Of a stretch of 64,000 nt of DNA, positions 11,601 to 20,687 are shown one piece after another. Every line of letters begins with the position of its first letter. Position 1 is the stretch's first letter. The notes under the pieces are model-generated. The model was given only the letters and a program-made list of their open reading frames with translations. It did no database searches and was not told where the DNA came from. The position numbers and the translations under genes are program-made. Origin of the DNA: Rubinisphaera italica (GTDB lineage: Bacteria > Planctomycetota > Planctomycetia > Planctomycetales > Planctomycetaceae); contig NZ_SJPG01000001.1 of assembly GCF_007859715.1 (NCBI RefSeq), positions 6,032,001-6,096,000 of the forward strand, given 5' to 3'.

Positions 11601-12285
11601 ATTCACAAGCGTTATTGGCTACATTGCAACTTTCGTGGGGGCAACATACGCCTTCGGAATGCTCGGATTTCGCTGGGAACAAATTCAGTGGCTGGCAGCC
11701 GCTTTGACGTTTGGACTGAGTTTTGGTCTCCAGGAAATATTTGCGAACTTTATTTCCGGATTGATCATTCTGTTTGAACGCCCGATTCGAATTGGAGATA
11801 TCGTCACCATTGAGGGAGTGACGGGAATTGTGACCAGGATTCGGATTCGTGCTTCTACAATTACCGATTGGGATCGTAAAGAATATCTGGTTCCGAACAA
11901 GGAACTTGTCACAGGCCGTCTGCTCAACTGGACATTAAGCGATACGTTGAACCGTGTCACGCTTCCGGTTGGCGTTGCTTATGGTTCCGATACTGATCGG
12001 GTACGTGAACTACTATTTGAAATTGCTAAAGAGAATGAACATATCCTGAATGATCCGGCAACGCTCGTAACCTTTGAAGGATTTGGGGACAGCACGCTGA
12101 ACTTTGTCATGCGAGTCTATCTGGGGGCTATGGATAAACGCCTCGATACAATTCACTGGCTGCATTCCACTATTCATCGCCGTTTCATGCAGGAAGGCAT
12201 CGAAATCGCATTCCCGCAACGCGATCTGCATATTCGCTCGGTGCCAGCTGGCTGGAACGGCTCACCTGCCAACCCATCGACTTGA
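8695..12285 (+). CDS. Large MscS/MscK-type mechanosensitive channel
   Basis: A 1196-residue inner-membrane channel that opens under membrane tension to release solutes on osmotic downshift. Signal peptide at residues ~1-35; then a Pro/Thr/Ser linker with short repeats (STPVPT units, ~45-85); a ~450-residue periplasmic domain of long coiled coils (~90-530); several transmembrane helices from ~565 to ~900; and the MscS core at ~960-1170. The core shows the pore helix region (LTFGLSFGLQEIFANFISGL), the beta domain motif ERPIRIGDIVTIEGVTGIV and the VPNKELVTGRLLNWTLSD segment. The architecture matches MscK (KefA) and YbdG-like large channels rather than the ~290-residue MscS. Start at 8695 or the ATG at 8701; no strong ribosome-binding site. 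Confidence 0.9.
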   Translation: MSMKPFISLPVRIDARLLSILTIYLSCLASTVSAQDASPLFPLPLPAQSTPAPNSTPVPTSTPVPTSTPVPEVEPVPEAEPAETALTSLPTVEELQAKLKMVESDETLEPALKDQLLQTYRIAIESRQKIDTYKKRVIENREAIPKVPEKAAADQAEYKDLPEQYPLTVNKSSELTDIDQALTSAEAELRDWEAKKAQADQAQTQRGTDRKKFLELQVTQPDRIKDLQAKLTSPPPAGQSPRLTQALSDLYNIQLQMLNEETAAVKEELTLYDAEKAVRRLATKFELWTKKVDLQRKKVELLQQLKTEKKLKENMDALKELKAESNTTLPVLQPYIDEIEAYTTRINELVDLNEEAQVRNAEVKLLLEEVSGNEQTTQEQENTEAGKSEGFALSLLRQLYELPNIEEQRAEIQARKSVMSETTFEQINLRSKQKKLIDIDAAVNEKMEEIKKKVDDSELGIFEQSVKAKLREIIFRKKETLDNLESTYSDLLGNLTVLDANQRSLVETVDEYRNYIRKRIFWTRSDKALGLYDLASLFQRSSYPVTREDLVTVPKNYLQDMQKNKLIHGLGFAIFILLILLRVQAVRELSVLADIARKNSASQIWPTLRAILLTAVIAAPIPMLLWFAGWRLSEVDTNNNFSNALAETLKRIGLIFGMIEFFRQVCRKNGLVDAHFNGPNVMSARIRHKMYEMIVILLPIFFVVTFLNELTTDLDRLPLERIFFAVGMILTGLFAHRLLNPSGSLMREVFLLKNSTPISKTRWIWYPLATAFPIILAGMAWVGYYYTASQLGWRMAQTTIHICVILLIWGIALRWYRMFQRWFHIYVLRERMRMGTEESQSQTLEGQRVKLEQESRLIEDDRKKQTLRLINFLILIPFVVGLWNIWSDVLPAVAYLDEIQLWTTLVKKEVILADGSASMQTESEAITPVNLFIAIIASMLTFGLSRNLPGMIDFVVLQRVGFDASLRYAFTSVIGYIATFVGATYAFGMLGFRWEQIQWLAAALTFGLSFGLQEIFANFISGLIILFERPIRIGDIVTIEGVTGIVTRIRIRASTITDWDRKEYLVPNKELVTGRLLNWTLSDTLNRVTLPVGVAYGSDTDRVRELLFEIAKENEHILNDPATLVTFEGFGDSTLNFVMRVYLGAMDKRLDTIHWLHSTIHRRFMQEGIEIAFPQRDLHIRSVPAGWNGSPANPST

Positions 12286-12416
12286 TATTTCGTAGTTTAT
12301 TAGAGGGAAATCACTGCACTTAACGATATTTTATTGTTATCGGCTGATATCTATTTGGCGAACAGCAGATTGTACACCATAGTTCATAGTTCGACTTTCT
12401 CTTTTGGAGTTTAGCC

Positions 12417-12605
12417 GTGTTAAATCAATGGTCACAATCTGATGTCATTCAAATTGAAACGCCGCGGCCGGAGCAAATTTACAAAGGCCTCGACGCACTT
12501 TGCACAGCCATGAACATGGAGGCGACTCTACTGGCGGACATTGAAGAACAACTTGGCTACACCCCGCAGTGGGACAACCTGATAGAAGACTATGGATTAT
12601 TCTAA
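12417..12605 (+). CDS. Small conserved-looking protein, unknown function
   Basis: A 62-residue soluble protein starting at GTG, preceded by TGGAG about 9 nt upstream. It is acidic and Gln/Asn/Trp-containing (PQWDNLIEDYGLF at the C-terminus), with no signal peptide or membrane segment. It does not overlap other genes and has codon use like its neighbours, which supports it being real. No family recognised. Confidence 0.45.
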   Translation: MLNQWSQSDVIQIETPRPEQIYKGLDALCTAMNMEATLLADIEEQLGYTPQWDNLIEDYGLF

Positions 12606-12928
12606 ACCGCGTTCCAAATGAAAACCGGCGAAGTTCAACGATTTTTAAGAACACTGGTTAACACCAGATGAACACCGGAAAATAATCAAACGCGGGTGGC
12701 GGGGGCGCTCTCGCAGAGAAGCCCCCGAATGATTAAACGTCCGGGGGCTTCCGCTGAAGCGGAGCGCCCCCGCCACCCCGGAGTTTCTGTTCAAGATGTT
12801 ACAGGAAATCCTGTTCCAAATACTAGTAGGATCCAGATGTCCATAATTGATAAGCAAATCAAAAATTGTGCCAGGTGAACGTGCCACTCTAACTGATTCG
12901 ATTTGACAGACAATTCCTCATGGATGCT
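12606..12928. other. Intergenic stretch with palindromic repeat
   Basis: Contains family A palindrome copy 1 (12694-12778) and otherwise nothing recognisable. It lies between the 3' ends of two convergent genes. Confidence 0.5.
12694..12778. repeat. Family A palindromic repeat, copy 1
   Basis: An 85-bp imperfect palindrome opening GGGTGGCGGGGGCGCTC and closing GAGCGCCCCCGCCACCC, with inner arms GCCCCCG and CGGGGGC. Other full copies lie at 24864-24947, 27452-27535 and 34903-34987; half copies at 39737-39770 and 48859-48894. Confidence 0.85.
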
Positions 12929-14599
12929 CTATTGATTTGGTGACCAAACAACGGTGCCGCTCGGCTTCCATCCCAGGCGAATCGCTTGAGATTCAATCGG
13001 CTTGTTTCCAGAAAACTCAACCGGGCCCGAATACAATTGCCAGTTCTTCTCGCCTTTCTTGCGATAAGCAATCGATGCCCCTTGTGTCGAACAATCGATC
13101 TGCATTTTCCCATCATCCCGTGAGATAACTGGCTCGGCTGTTGTTGGTTGTTTCCCGTCGGGCGGCCAGAGGTCTTTAATCAATTGCGTCTCTGGTCGAT
13201 CTCCCAGATCGCCATGAACCTCAACAAACTGCTCGTGCACTTTGCGGAACTTTTGGATCAATTCTGAATACTGGGATTCCTCAGCCAGATTGTGAATTTC
13301 ATAGGGATCGGTTTGAGTATCGTAAAACTCCTCGGCTGGTTTGCTCTGCATCGTGAATTGCCACTGGTCCGGCCCCAGTTTACCGGCATCTTTCAAACGG
13401 TGGATCTCCTGCATAATCCCTGCCTGATCCCGGTAAGGGAGAAAACCAATGTAGGGCAAATCAGTCCGATAGTTCCGCACATATTTGTAACGATGATCCC
13501 TGACCGCTCGAATGCGTTCTGGAGAGGGATCCATTCGATCGCGAAATGCGAAAATGTAGTCTCGCTTTTTATTGGCTTCATTTCCGAGAAATGGAATGCC
13601 TTCCATATATTCAGGAATGGGGAGTTGAGTGAGTGAGAGCGTGGTCGGAGCAAAATCGACAAAACTGACCAGATCATCGCAGGTTGTGCCTGCCAGTTGG
13701 CCATCGGGAAAGCGTACCAGGAATGGAACATGGATTCCCGAGTCATAAACCCAGCGTTTGGCTCGCGGCAATCCATCCCCATGATCGCTGAAGAAAAAAA
13801 CGATTGTGTTCTGATCGAGTCCATCCTGTTTCAATTGATCGAGTACTTTGCCGACCTGTCCATCGAGCGTAATGATATTATCGTATTGACGAGCCAGGTC
13901 TCTGCGAACAATTGGTGTATCGGGATAATAAGGCGGCAGAGTCACATCTTCAGGATTCACAACAGAAGGTGATGACTGCTTGAAGGTTTTACTCTCGTGC
14001 GTGATTGTGAAGTTGAAAACCGAGAAAAAGGGAGTTGTTTCCTCAGGTCGATTTCTCCAGTGAGCTTTCGCATTGGATTCGTCCCAGGCGGTGATGGGTG
14101 GTCGGAACTGGTAATCGGTTTTGGAATTGTTCGTGCAATAGTAGCCAGCCGCGCGGAGGTATTCGGTAAAACACTTCGCCTCGGCGGGTGGAGTCGCTTC
14201 GTAAACGGGCAAAGCTCTCAGCTCAGGATCGGTAATCAGATGCAGAGCCGAAGTTCGTTTCCAGGTCCGCATCGCCATCGCACCTGTTGAGGTCGGATAC
14301 ATCCCCATAATCAGCGTGTGCCGATTCGGAGCACAAACCCCATAGGTTCCGAAACAGTGCGTATAACGAACCGATTCACTGGCCAGTTGATTGAGACGTG
14401 GAGTAGAAACGGTCTCATCTCCATAACAGGCCAATCGGGGGCTCATGTCCTCACAGGTAATCCACAAAATATTAGGGCGTTCATTCTCAGAGGCCTGCAG
14501 AACTTGAATTCTGGAACACGCGAGTGATGTCAGAATCAGAAAGATAAAGCAGAAAGAGTTTGAACGTTTCTTGATTGATTGATCGCAGGAAAAGAACAT
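12929..14599 (-). CDS. Secreted sulfatase, heparan-N-sulfatase-like
   Basis: A 556-residue type I sulfatase (alkaline-phosphatase superfamily). The ATG at 14599 is chosen because GGAG lies 6 nt upstream and a signal peptide follows (residues ~10-38); a longer frame starts at 14722. Metal ligands are in RPNILWITCEDMSP, and the catalytic Cys converted to formylglycine is Cys89 in CAPNR, a CxPxR variant with Asn where most members have Ser. FFFSDHGDGLPRAKRW is the second metal site. The C-terminal ~70 residues (VISRDDGKMQ... IAYRKKG) look like a beta-sandwich of the chitobiase C-terminal type. It probably removes sulfate esters or N-sulfate from polysaccharides in the periplasm or outside. No formylglycine-generating enzyme is in the window. 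Confidence 0.85.
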   Translation of the reverse strand: MFFSCDQSIKKRSNSFCFIFLILTSLACSRIQVLQASENERPNILWITCEDMSPRLACYGDETVSTPRLNQLASESVRYTHCFGTYGVCAPNRHTLIMGMYPTSTGAMAMRTWKRTSALHLITDPELRALPVYEATPPAEAKCFTEYLRAAGYYCTNNSKTDYQFRPPITAWDESNAKAHWRNRPEETTPFFSVFNFTITHESKTFKQSSPSVVNPEDVTLPPYYPDTPIVRRDLARQYDNIITLDGQVGKVLDQLKQDGLDQNTIVFFFSDHGDGLPRAKRWVYDSGIHVPFLVRFPDGQLAGTTCDDLVSFVDFAPTTLSLTQLPIPEYMEGIPFLGNEANKKRDYIFAFRDRMDPSPERIRAVRDHRYKYVRNYRTDLPYIGFLPYRDQAGIMQEIHRLKDAGKLGPDQWQFTMQSKPAEEFYDTQTDPYEIHNLAEESQYSELIQKFRKVHEQFVEVHGDLGDRPETQLIKDLWPPDGKQPTTAEPVISRDDGKMQIDCSTQGASIAYRKKGEKNWQLYSGPVEFSGNKPIESQAIRLGWKPSGTVVWSPNQ

Positions 14600-14819
14600 G
14601 TTCACTCCGCAATGAGATAGATTGAATTCAGATGAAATTTGAAGAGGATCTGCACTTCGAATGAGAGTGAAATCGCAAGAGAAAGTTAAAATCGACACCA
14701 GTAACAATGGTAACTTGATCACTATAAATATTCGACTCTGTATAACCGATTGAATTCATCAGCGGTATTAGCCAAACTGCAGCCATTCCTCTCATTCTCC
14801 TTTCATAGGCAGGTGTTCT

Positions 14820-16499
14820 GTGATTCCTGACAAAATCGGTTCTTATTTGATTGAAAAAAAAATTGGTTCCGGAGGGATGGGAACCGTTTATCTCGGCAAG
14901 CATGTTGAGACAGGGCAACTGGCTGCGGTCAAAGTTCTGCCGGCTTCGCTGGCACGTGAGGAAGGCTTCGTCATGCGATTTACTCGCGAAGTCGATGCTA
15001 TGAAGGCTTTGAAAAATAAGTATGTCGTTCAAGTCTACGAGAATGGCATCGATAACGACGAAACCTATTACTACGCGATGGAATATGTGGAGGGGACGAC
15101 ACTCAGCAAATATATTCGTAATCATGGACGAATTGCCTGGCAGGATGTCATCGCTTATTCGGTGCAAATCTGCCAGGCTCTCAAAGCGGCTCACGATGCC
15201 GGGATTGTGCATCGGGATTTGAAACCCTCGAACCTGATTCTCACGGATGATAATCAAATTAAACTGCTCGACTTTGGAGTCGCTCAGGTGTTTGCCTCTT
15301 CGAAGTTAACAAAAACAGGAGGCATCATTGGCACGGCTGAGTACATGTCTCCTGAGCAGGCAAAAGGACAACGGGCAACCAAGAAAAGCGATATCTATTC
15401 GCTGGGTGCGGTGATGTATGCCATGCTGACCGCTCGCCCGCCTTTCAGTGGGCAAACGTCAATGGAAGTGATTCAGAAGCATCGATTCGGACAGTTCGAC
15501 CGGCCTCGTACATATGTTCCCGAAATTCCGCACTGGCTCGATGACGTTGTTTGTCAGTGTCTCGAAAAAGATCCCGACAAACGTTATCCCGATGCTTATG
15601 TGCTTTCCCTGCGACTTAAGGAGATCCTGAAGAAAGTCGAAGTTTCTTCATCATTGGAAGATACCCATGCCACCGGTACGTTTGACGGGACGGCTGAAAC
15701 GATTGTTGCTGAATCCTCAGATCCGAATGCCATCGGCGGCACATTCATGCGCGATATGCTGCGGGCAGAAATCGAGAATGCCAATTCTGGTTCCCCGTTC
15801 GCCAGGTATTTTGACAATGTCTGGATTCTCGCCTTATTGCTGATCGCATTGCTGGCAGGGGGAATCTTCTGGTTTACCGAACGACCTCTGTCAGAGGAAG
15901 AAAAATATGAGAAAGGAATTGCTCTGTTTCAACAAGGACCTCTCTACTGGCCCCGAGCCAAGGACGAGTATCTTCAGCCTTTACTCGAAGAGAATCCCGA
16001 ACGCTGGGAAGAAAAAGTCGAACCGATCCTGGCTGAGATTATTGTGCAGGAACTTAAACAGGAATTCGGTTTGACACGTCTGAGCCGAAAACGTGTGCTG
16101 GCGATGTCCGATGCCCATCGGTTTCTCAAAATGGCAAGCGAATATTTTCAACTCGGCGATCGGACCAGGGCCGAGGCGATTCTGCAGAATCTCTATAACT
16201 TACTCGCTAACAACACAGACCAGCGGGAATTACGCAGGGCAATTGGAGAAATTCTCAAAGAGATCAAAACCATCAGCCCAGATAATAAATCGGATGCGAA
16301 TTCCGTGTCGCTTGCACAAGAAGCATTGCAGCAAGCCAGAACTCTCTTGATGGAAAGTGAACCTGAACAGGCTCAGTCGATTTTACGAAGTTTGATCGTG
16401 CTGTATGATGGCGACTCGATGTCACAAAAATATGTCGACGAAGCTCGTCAGCTATTGAATGCAAAAGTAATTAATACACTCGAAAGCCCGACACCATGA
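14820..16499 (+). CDS. Membrane-anchored Ser/Thr protein kinase (Pkn type)
   Basis: A 559-residue Hanks-type kinase beginning at GTG behind AGGCAGG. The N-terminal kinase domain covers residues ~5-270: glycine loop [10 protein letters not shown] (15-24), Lys38 in AAVKVL, catalytic HRDLKPSN (131-138), DFG (151-153) and [10 protein letters not shown] of the activation segment. All catalytic residues are present, so it should be active. A linker of ~65 residues leads to a single transmembrane helix (about 338-357, [18 protein letters not shown]). The outside C-terminal part is helical and Glu-rich with TPR-like character. Its stop overlaps the start of apt (ATGA), so the two are translationally coupled. 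Confidence 0.92.
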   Translation: MIPDKIGSYLIEKKIGSGGMGTVYLGKHVETGQLAAVKVLPASLAREEGFVMRFTREVDAMKALKNKYVVQVYENGIDNDETYYYAMEYVEGTTLSKYIRNHGRIAWQDVIAYSVQICQALKAAHDAGIVHRDLKPSNLILTDDNQIKLLDFGVAQVFASSKLTKTGGIIGTAEYMSPEQAKGQRATKKSDIYSLGAVMYAMLTARPPFSGQTSMEVIQKHRFGQFDRPRTYVPEIPHWLDDVVCQCLEKDPDKRYPDAYVLSLRLKEILKKVEVSSSLEDTHATGTFDGTAETIVAESSDPNAIGGTFMRDMLRAEIENANSGSPFARYFDNVWILALLLIALLAGGIFWFTERPLSEEEKYEKGIALFQQGPLYWPRAKDEYLQPLLEENPERWEEKVEPILAEIIVQELKQEFGLTRLSRKRVLAMSDAHRFLKMASEYFQLGDRTRAEAILQNLYNLLANNTDQRELRRAIGEILKEIKTISPDNKSDANSVSLAQEALQQARTLLMESEPEQAQSILRSLIVLYDGDSMSQKYVDEARQLLNAKVINTLESPTP

Positions 16500-17035
16500 A
16501 TCAAGAATTCGAACTGAAATCCGTTATCCGTTCCGTACCAGACTTCCCCAAACCGGGAATCATGTTTCGAGATATCACACCACTGCTAGCGAATCACGAA
16601 GCGTTTCGGGAAACGATCCGTCGTTTTACCGAGCATTTCAAAGATTCAAAGATCACCAAAATCATGGCCGCAGAAGCCCGCGGATTTATCTTCGCTGCTC
16701 CTTTAGCGCTAGAACTGAATGCTTCCTTCATTCCAGTTCGCAAGCCGAACAAGCTCCCGTTTGATACTCAAGCATTCCATTACGAACTCGAATATGGAAC
16801 CGATACGCTCGAAATGCATATCGATGCCGTAGAAGAAGGAGATCGCGTCCTCCTGATTGACGATCTGCTCGCAACCGGTGGTACGATTCAAGCCTGTGCA
16901 AAACTTGCTGAGCAAGCCGGAGCAGTGGTCGCAGGTTGCGGCTTCCTGATTGAACTCGACTTCCTGAACGGTCGCCGTCATCTGGAAGGATATGATATCT
17001 GCAGCCTGATTAACTATGGCGATGAAAATCCGTAA
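16496..17035 (+). CDS. apt: Adenine phosphoribosyltransferase
   Basis: A 179-residue cytosolic enzyme converting adenine and PRPP to AMP and pyrophosphate (purine salvage). The PRPP-binding signature [13 protein letters not shown] is intact, as are the adenine-loop region [15 protein letters not shown] near the N-terminus and the [15 protein letters not shown] segment. Length is normal for the family. Its ATG overlaps the kinase stop codon by 4 nt. Downstream a C/G hairpin (CCCAAGG/CCTTGGG at 17071-17088) without a T run may act as a 3' structure. Confidence 0.95.
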   Translation: MNQEFELKSVIRSVPDFPKPGIMFRDITPLLANHEAFRETIRRFTEHFKDSKITKIMAAEARGFIFAAPLALELNASFIPVRKPNKLPFDTQAFHYELEYGTDTLEMHIDAVEEGDRVLLIDDLLATGGTIQACAKLAEQAGAVVAGCGFLIELDFLNGRRHLEGYDICSLINYGDENP

Positions 17036-17119
17036 GTGATTTTCAAATTCCTCCGCTTCAAATTTGTGTTCCCAAGGTCCTCCTTGGGGATGCAAGTTTA
17101 CTCCAGCGATAAATATGTC

Positions 17120-17671
17120 TCACATTTTCGTTGCAAAATCAAAAAACGAATCCATCGTGACGAGTAACAGCATGATGACACCGATTACAAGTTTACCAGC
17201 AGTTCCCAGTAAACGCCCCATCATTGCTCCCTGTCCAATCGCGTAACGTTCGGCTGATGTTCGCCCTGTGCCGTGCTCGCCGACCCAGGCTCCCGCAAAG
17301 GAGCCAATTGCTCCGCCAACCAAAGCTCCAATTAATGGGCCGATAATTGGAATCGGCATCGAAACGATCGCTCCTGTCATACTGCCGATAATCGCGCCCA
17401 GAATTGCGAGAACAATTCCGCGTCGACTTCCCCCCTGCTTAGCCGCCCCATGGGCTCCGGCGAAAAATTCGACAATTTCCCCAAGGATTGCTAATACGAG
17501 CACGACGATGGCCACCGTCCAACTGATCCGTGGCTCCATATCTGCCGGCAGAAAGAAGACATAAATTCCAGTGAACAACACCAGCAACCAGTTTCCGGGA
17601 AGCGTCAATAACGTCGACAGCCAGGCGGTCATGTTGAAGATTAAAAGTAACGTTGCCCAGACGTAGACCAT
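17120..17671 (-). CDS. DUF456-family membrane protein
   Basis: A 183-residue polytopic protein. The pattern is that of DUF456: two N-terminal hydrophobic segments with TLPGNWL, the segment ILGEIVEFFAGAHGAAKQGGSRRG, then Gly/Ala/Pro-rich membrane segments (IPIIGPLIGALVGGAIGSFAGAW) and a final hydrophobic helix. The biochemical function of the family is unknown. It is convergent with apt and stands alone. Confidence 0.8.
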   Translation of the reverse strand: MVYVWATLLLIFNMTAWLSTLLTLPGNWLLVLFTGIYVFFLPADMEPRISWTVAIVVLVLAILGEIVEFFAGAHGAAKQGGSRRGIVLAILGAIIGSMTGAIVSMPIPIIGPLIGALVGGAIGSFAGAWVGEHGTGRTSAERYAIGQGAMMGRLLGTAGKLVIGVIMLLLVTMDSFFDFATKM

Positions 17672-17734
17672 CTGCGAATCCTGTTGTATGTAAAATTAAT
17701 GTCACTCTATTTCACATCATACAGGAATCTTATT

Positions 17735-19207
17735 TCAATCAAGTTCAGGAATAGGATCATCTTTACCGATTGGACTTCCTTCCCAGATGACATTTCCCAT
17801 CGCATCCATCGTGAGGATGCGGTGAGCACTGCCTGGAGCGGGATCGGCTGAGGTTTCCGGAAGATATTTGCTGAGTTCTTCAATCAGCCTGGCATGTTCC
17901 TGCTTATCGACGACATTGTGCCATTCGTTCGGATCACTGGTCATATCGTACAGTTCATCGGAACCATCGGCATAGCGGATATAACGCCATTTTTCGGTAC
18001 GCAAACCGTGGTTGCCGGCATTGTGAGTGGTAATCGCAGGCCATTCCCGCTTTGCGGTTGCATCAGCCAGTTGAGGTGTTAAGGAATGACCTTCAAGGCC
18101 CTCTTTTTCAGGGAGATCGCACATCTCGACAAGAGTCGGATAGATATCGAGCAGCTCGGCAGGTGATTCGCAGCGTTGACCTGCAACCACACCCGGTCCG
18201 GCGAAGATGAGGGGCACGCGGGTCGAGCGATCCCACAAGGTATTCTTGCCGGTGATTTCTTTTTCGCCCAGATGCCAGCCATGGTCCGACCAGAGAACGA
18301 CAATCGTATCGTCCTGATGTCCACTCAACTCCAGCGCCTTCAGCACACGACCGACCTGGCTATCAACAAAGCTTGTACTCGCTAAATAGGACCGAACAAG
18401 ATTTCTCCACTGATTGCTCTCGACCAGAAATTTGTGTCGCGGCTCGGGAAGTTTCCAATGCAGATACCACGAAAATCGAGGGGTATCTGCTCGGTCGTTC
18501 TGCAGAAATGGAGGAAGAACGGAGTCGTCATCCGGATACAAGTCGAACCATTTCTGCGTTGCATAACAGGGAACGTGTGGGAGAAAGAATCCGACGGATA
18601 GAAAGAACGGCTCCTGCATCTCCCCGCTCAATTGTTCGACGCCCCAGCTGGCAACTTTCCAATCCCCTTTGTCTTCATCTTTGTGTGGGAAAACTCCCCA
18701 GTCGACCAGGGGATGCTTGGCGGGAGTATCGACCAGTTTTTCTTTGGGACGAACACCGACTCCGGCTGGTGGTCCGAGTTCCTGAAACTCGGTGTCAGTT
18801 TTACGACGACCATTTCCGCCATGGTAGATTTTCCCGGTTGAGTAATTTCGATATCCATGCTGATGCAAATACTGTGGCAAGGTCACTATCGATTTGAGTT
18901 CATCGACTTGCCGAATCCAGGGAGCAAGTCCATAGATGCCGGTCGTATCGGGACGCTTACCCGTCATTAAGGAGGTGCGGGAAGGATTACACAGCGGAGA
19001 CTGGCAGTGTGCATTCAGAAAAACGGTACCTCGTTTGGCCAGAGCATCGATATACGGAGTTTTAATCGCGGGATGCCCATCGAGGCAGCCGATCCAGTCG
19101 TTCTGGTCGTCGATTGCAATCATCAGAATGTTGGGCTTCTCCGCCGCCTGTAATTGCGAGATCGATAAGACGGTCAATACCAGACATGCTTTGAATAAAT
19201 GGGTCAT
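17735..19207 (-). CDS. Secreted sulfatase, iduronate-2-sulfatase-like
   Basis: A 490-residue type I sulfatase. The ATG at 19207 is preferred; a GTG nine nt upstream (19216) is possible. Signal peptide about residues 1-21, cleavage after LQA. Metal site PNILMIAIDDQNDWIG; catalytic Cys73 in CNPSR followed by TSLMTGKRPDTTGIYG; second metal site VVLWSDHGWHLGEKE. This motif set is that of iduronate-2-sulfatase-like enzymes, and the CxPSR makes it a formylglycine-dependent enzyme. It is similar in layout to the sulfatase at 44694-46112. Likely acts on sulfated polysaccharide in the periplasm. Confidence 0.9.
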   Translation of the reverse strand: MTHLFKACLVLTVLSISQLQAAEKPNILMIAIDDQNDWIGCLDGHPAIKTPYIDALAKRGTVFLNAHCQSPLCNPSRTSLMTGKRPDTTGIYGLAPWIRQVDELKSIVTLPQYLHQHGYRNYSTGKIYHGGNGRRKTDTEFQELGPPAGVGVRPKEKLVDTPAKHPLVDWGVFPHKDEDKGDWKVASWGVEQLSGEMQEPFFLSVGFFLPHVPCYATQKWFDLYPDDDSVLPPFLQNDRADTPRFSWYLHWKLPEPRHKFLVESNQWRNLVRSYLASTSFVDSQVGRVLKALELSGHQDDTIVVLWSDHGWHLGEKEITGKNTLWDRSTRVPLIFAGPGVVAGQRCESPAELLDIYPTLVEMCDLPEKEGLEGHSLTPQLADATAKREWPAITTHNAGNHGLRTEKWRYIRYADGSDELYDMTSDPNEWHNVVDKQEHARLIEELSKYLPETSADPAPGSAHRILTMDAMGNVIWEGSPIGKDDPIPELD

Positions 19208-19327
19208 CTGAGTCACTTTCTGAACTTTTCAATGATCGGCTCGGGTTGCAGAGCCGTTGTCTCTTGCGACTTACAGTCTGACATATCAAAGTAAATGAAT
19301 TCAAGTCACTCACTTATTGGAAATCAC

Positions 19328-20683
19328 ATGTCAGAAAATTCCCCTAATAAAACTGGAGCATTTCTCTTTGCCTCCGTATTAGTTTGCGTTTTGCTGGCGG
19401 GGTTGATTGGAGGCGGATATTTCCTGAATCAATATTTAACCACACTGACTACTATTACTCCAACTGCGGCCTCGACGACATCTTCCCCTGCAACTCCAGC
19501 CATGATGTACTTTGAACCCGGTCAGGAAGAAGTGACTGGTCGAGTTCTTCTCCCTTCTGGAACAGAAAACACAGACGACTTGCTGATTTATTACGCGGTC
19601 AGTGGTCACGAAAATTCTGGAGGAGATATTTATCAAACGGGAGTCTTCGGGCCGGTGCAGGGGGAATTCTCTCACAGAATACGCTCCGGCAATGTCATTT
19701 TATATACCGAGCATCCCGATTATGCATTAACTTATGCAGGGCCCATCAGCAATTTTCCTGGATTACAAACCGAGGAATTCCGACTCGAATTGACGAAAGG
19801 TCGTGAACTTGAAGTCGAACTGAAAGACGATAAAGGAAATCCAATCTCGAATGCGACAGTCTCCGCTGCACCTGTGATAAGTGCCCATCAGTTTGGAAGT
19901 TTTCGAGAAGCCGAGAAGATCGATGAGAATGTGTATCTCCTCAAAATGATGCCTGCGACAACCCTGCGAATCCGTCTCTCCGCTCCCGGTTATTCCACAC
20001 GTGAAGAAGATATCGACGACTACGACCACTGGTCGACACAAATGCAAATCGCCAAACCAACCACGGGGAAGGTGTTCGATGCAGACGGCAATCCTGTAGC
20101 CGGGGCGAAACTGCGTCATTTATTAGTTGCTGATGAATTCGAAGATCCAACTCATGATGCCCTCATGACCACAACAGCAGAAGATGGCACGTTTATTCTG
20201 GACCAGCTTGCAGAAGATGCCATCTATTTCGGAATCGTAGAAACACCGGACATGCAACGGACCCTCTTCAATGAACTCAAAGAGGATCAGAAAGATGTCG
20301 AAATCAAAATCCCCAAAACCGGCATCATCACCGGAACTATCCGAGGTGATTTCTCACTCCTGAAAACAATCAATAACAATCAACCGATCGTGGGGATCCA
20401 ACAGCTACTCACTTTCACTGAAAAAACCAGAGGCTCACATTCTCACTCCTCATATTCACCTTTTGATACGCCTTACTCAGCTTCGATTAATGATCTGGTC
20501 AATGTTACGAATGAAGATGGAGTCGGAACTTTCGTATTTCACGGAACCTTGCCAGGAAAAATCGAGATTCAAATCGGACCATATCTCGTCCCCATTGATT
20601 CCAACGGACAGGATGACTGGCACGTCGAACTCGATTTAACAACGGGGAAATCGGACGTCAAAATTAATCCCGAAAAGAGGTAA
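19328..20683 (+). CDS. Membrane-anchored protein with carboxypeptidase-regulatory-like domains, paralogue 1
   Basis: A 451-residue protein with one N-terminal transmembrane helix (about residues 10-32) and a long exported part of beta-sandwich character. The recurring LKDDKGNPISNATVSA and VFDADGNPVAGAKL patterns are typical of carboxypeptidase-regulatory-like (CarboxypepD_reg) folds. The ATG at 19328 is preferred over 19295 because it places the hydrophobic anchor close to the N-terminus. First of three tandem paralogues separated by 4 and 28 nt, so probably one operon. It is the most divergent of the three. Function unknown; such domains often bind other envelope proteins or polysaccharide. 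Confidence 0.65.
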   Translation: MSENSPNKTGAFLFASVLVCVLLAGLIGGGYFLNQYLTTLTTITPTAASTTSSPATPAMMYFEPGQEEVTGRVLLPSGTENTDDLLIYYAVSGHENSGGDIYQTGVFGPVQGEFSHRIRSGNVILYTEHPDYALTYAGPISNFPGLQTEEFRLELTKGRELEVELKDDKGNPISNATVSAAPVISAHQFGSFREAEKIDENVYLLKMMPATTLRIRLSAPGYSTREEDIDDYDHWSTQMQIAKPTTGKVFDADGNPVAGAKLRHLLVADEFEDPTHDALMTTTAEDGTFILDQLAEDAIYFGIVETPDMQRTLFNELKEDQKDVEIKIPKTGIITGTIRGDFSLLKTINNNQPIVGIQQLLTFTEKTRGSHSHSSYSPFDTPYSASINDLVNVTNEDGVGTFVFHGTLPGKIEIQIGPYLVPIDSNGQDDWHVELDLTTGKSDVKINPEKR

Positions 20684-20687
20684 ACTG

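Noticed and set aside
12696..12878. Short ORFs beginning MAGAL in family A repeats (also 24836, 27454, 34764, 34905)
   Set aside because: They are translations of the palindrome itself; the same peptide appears on both strands.
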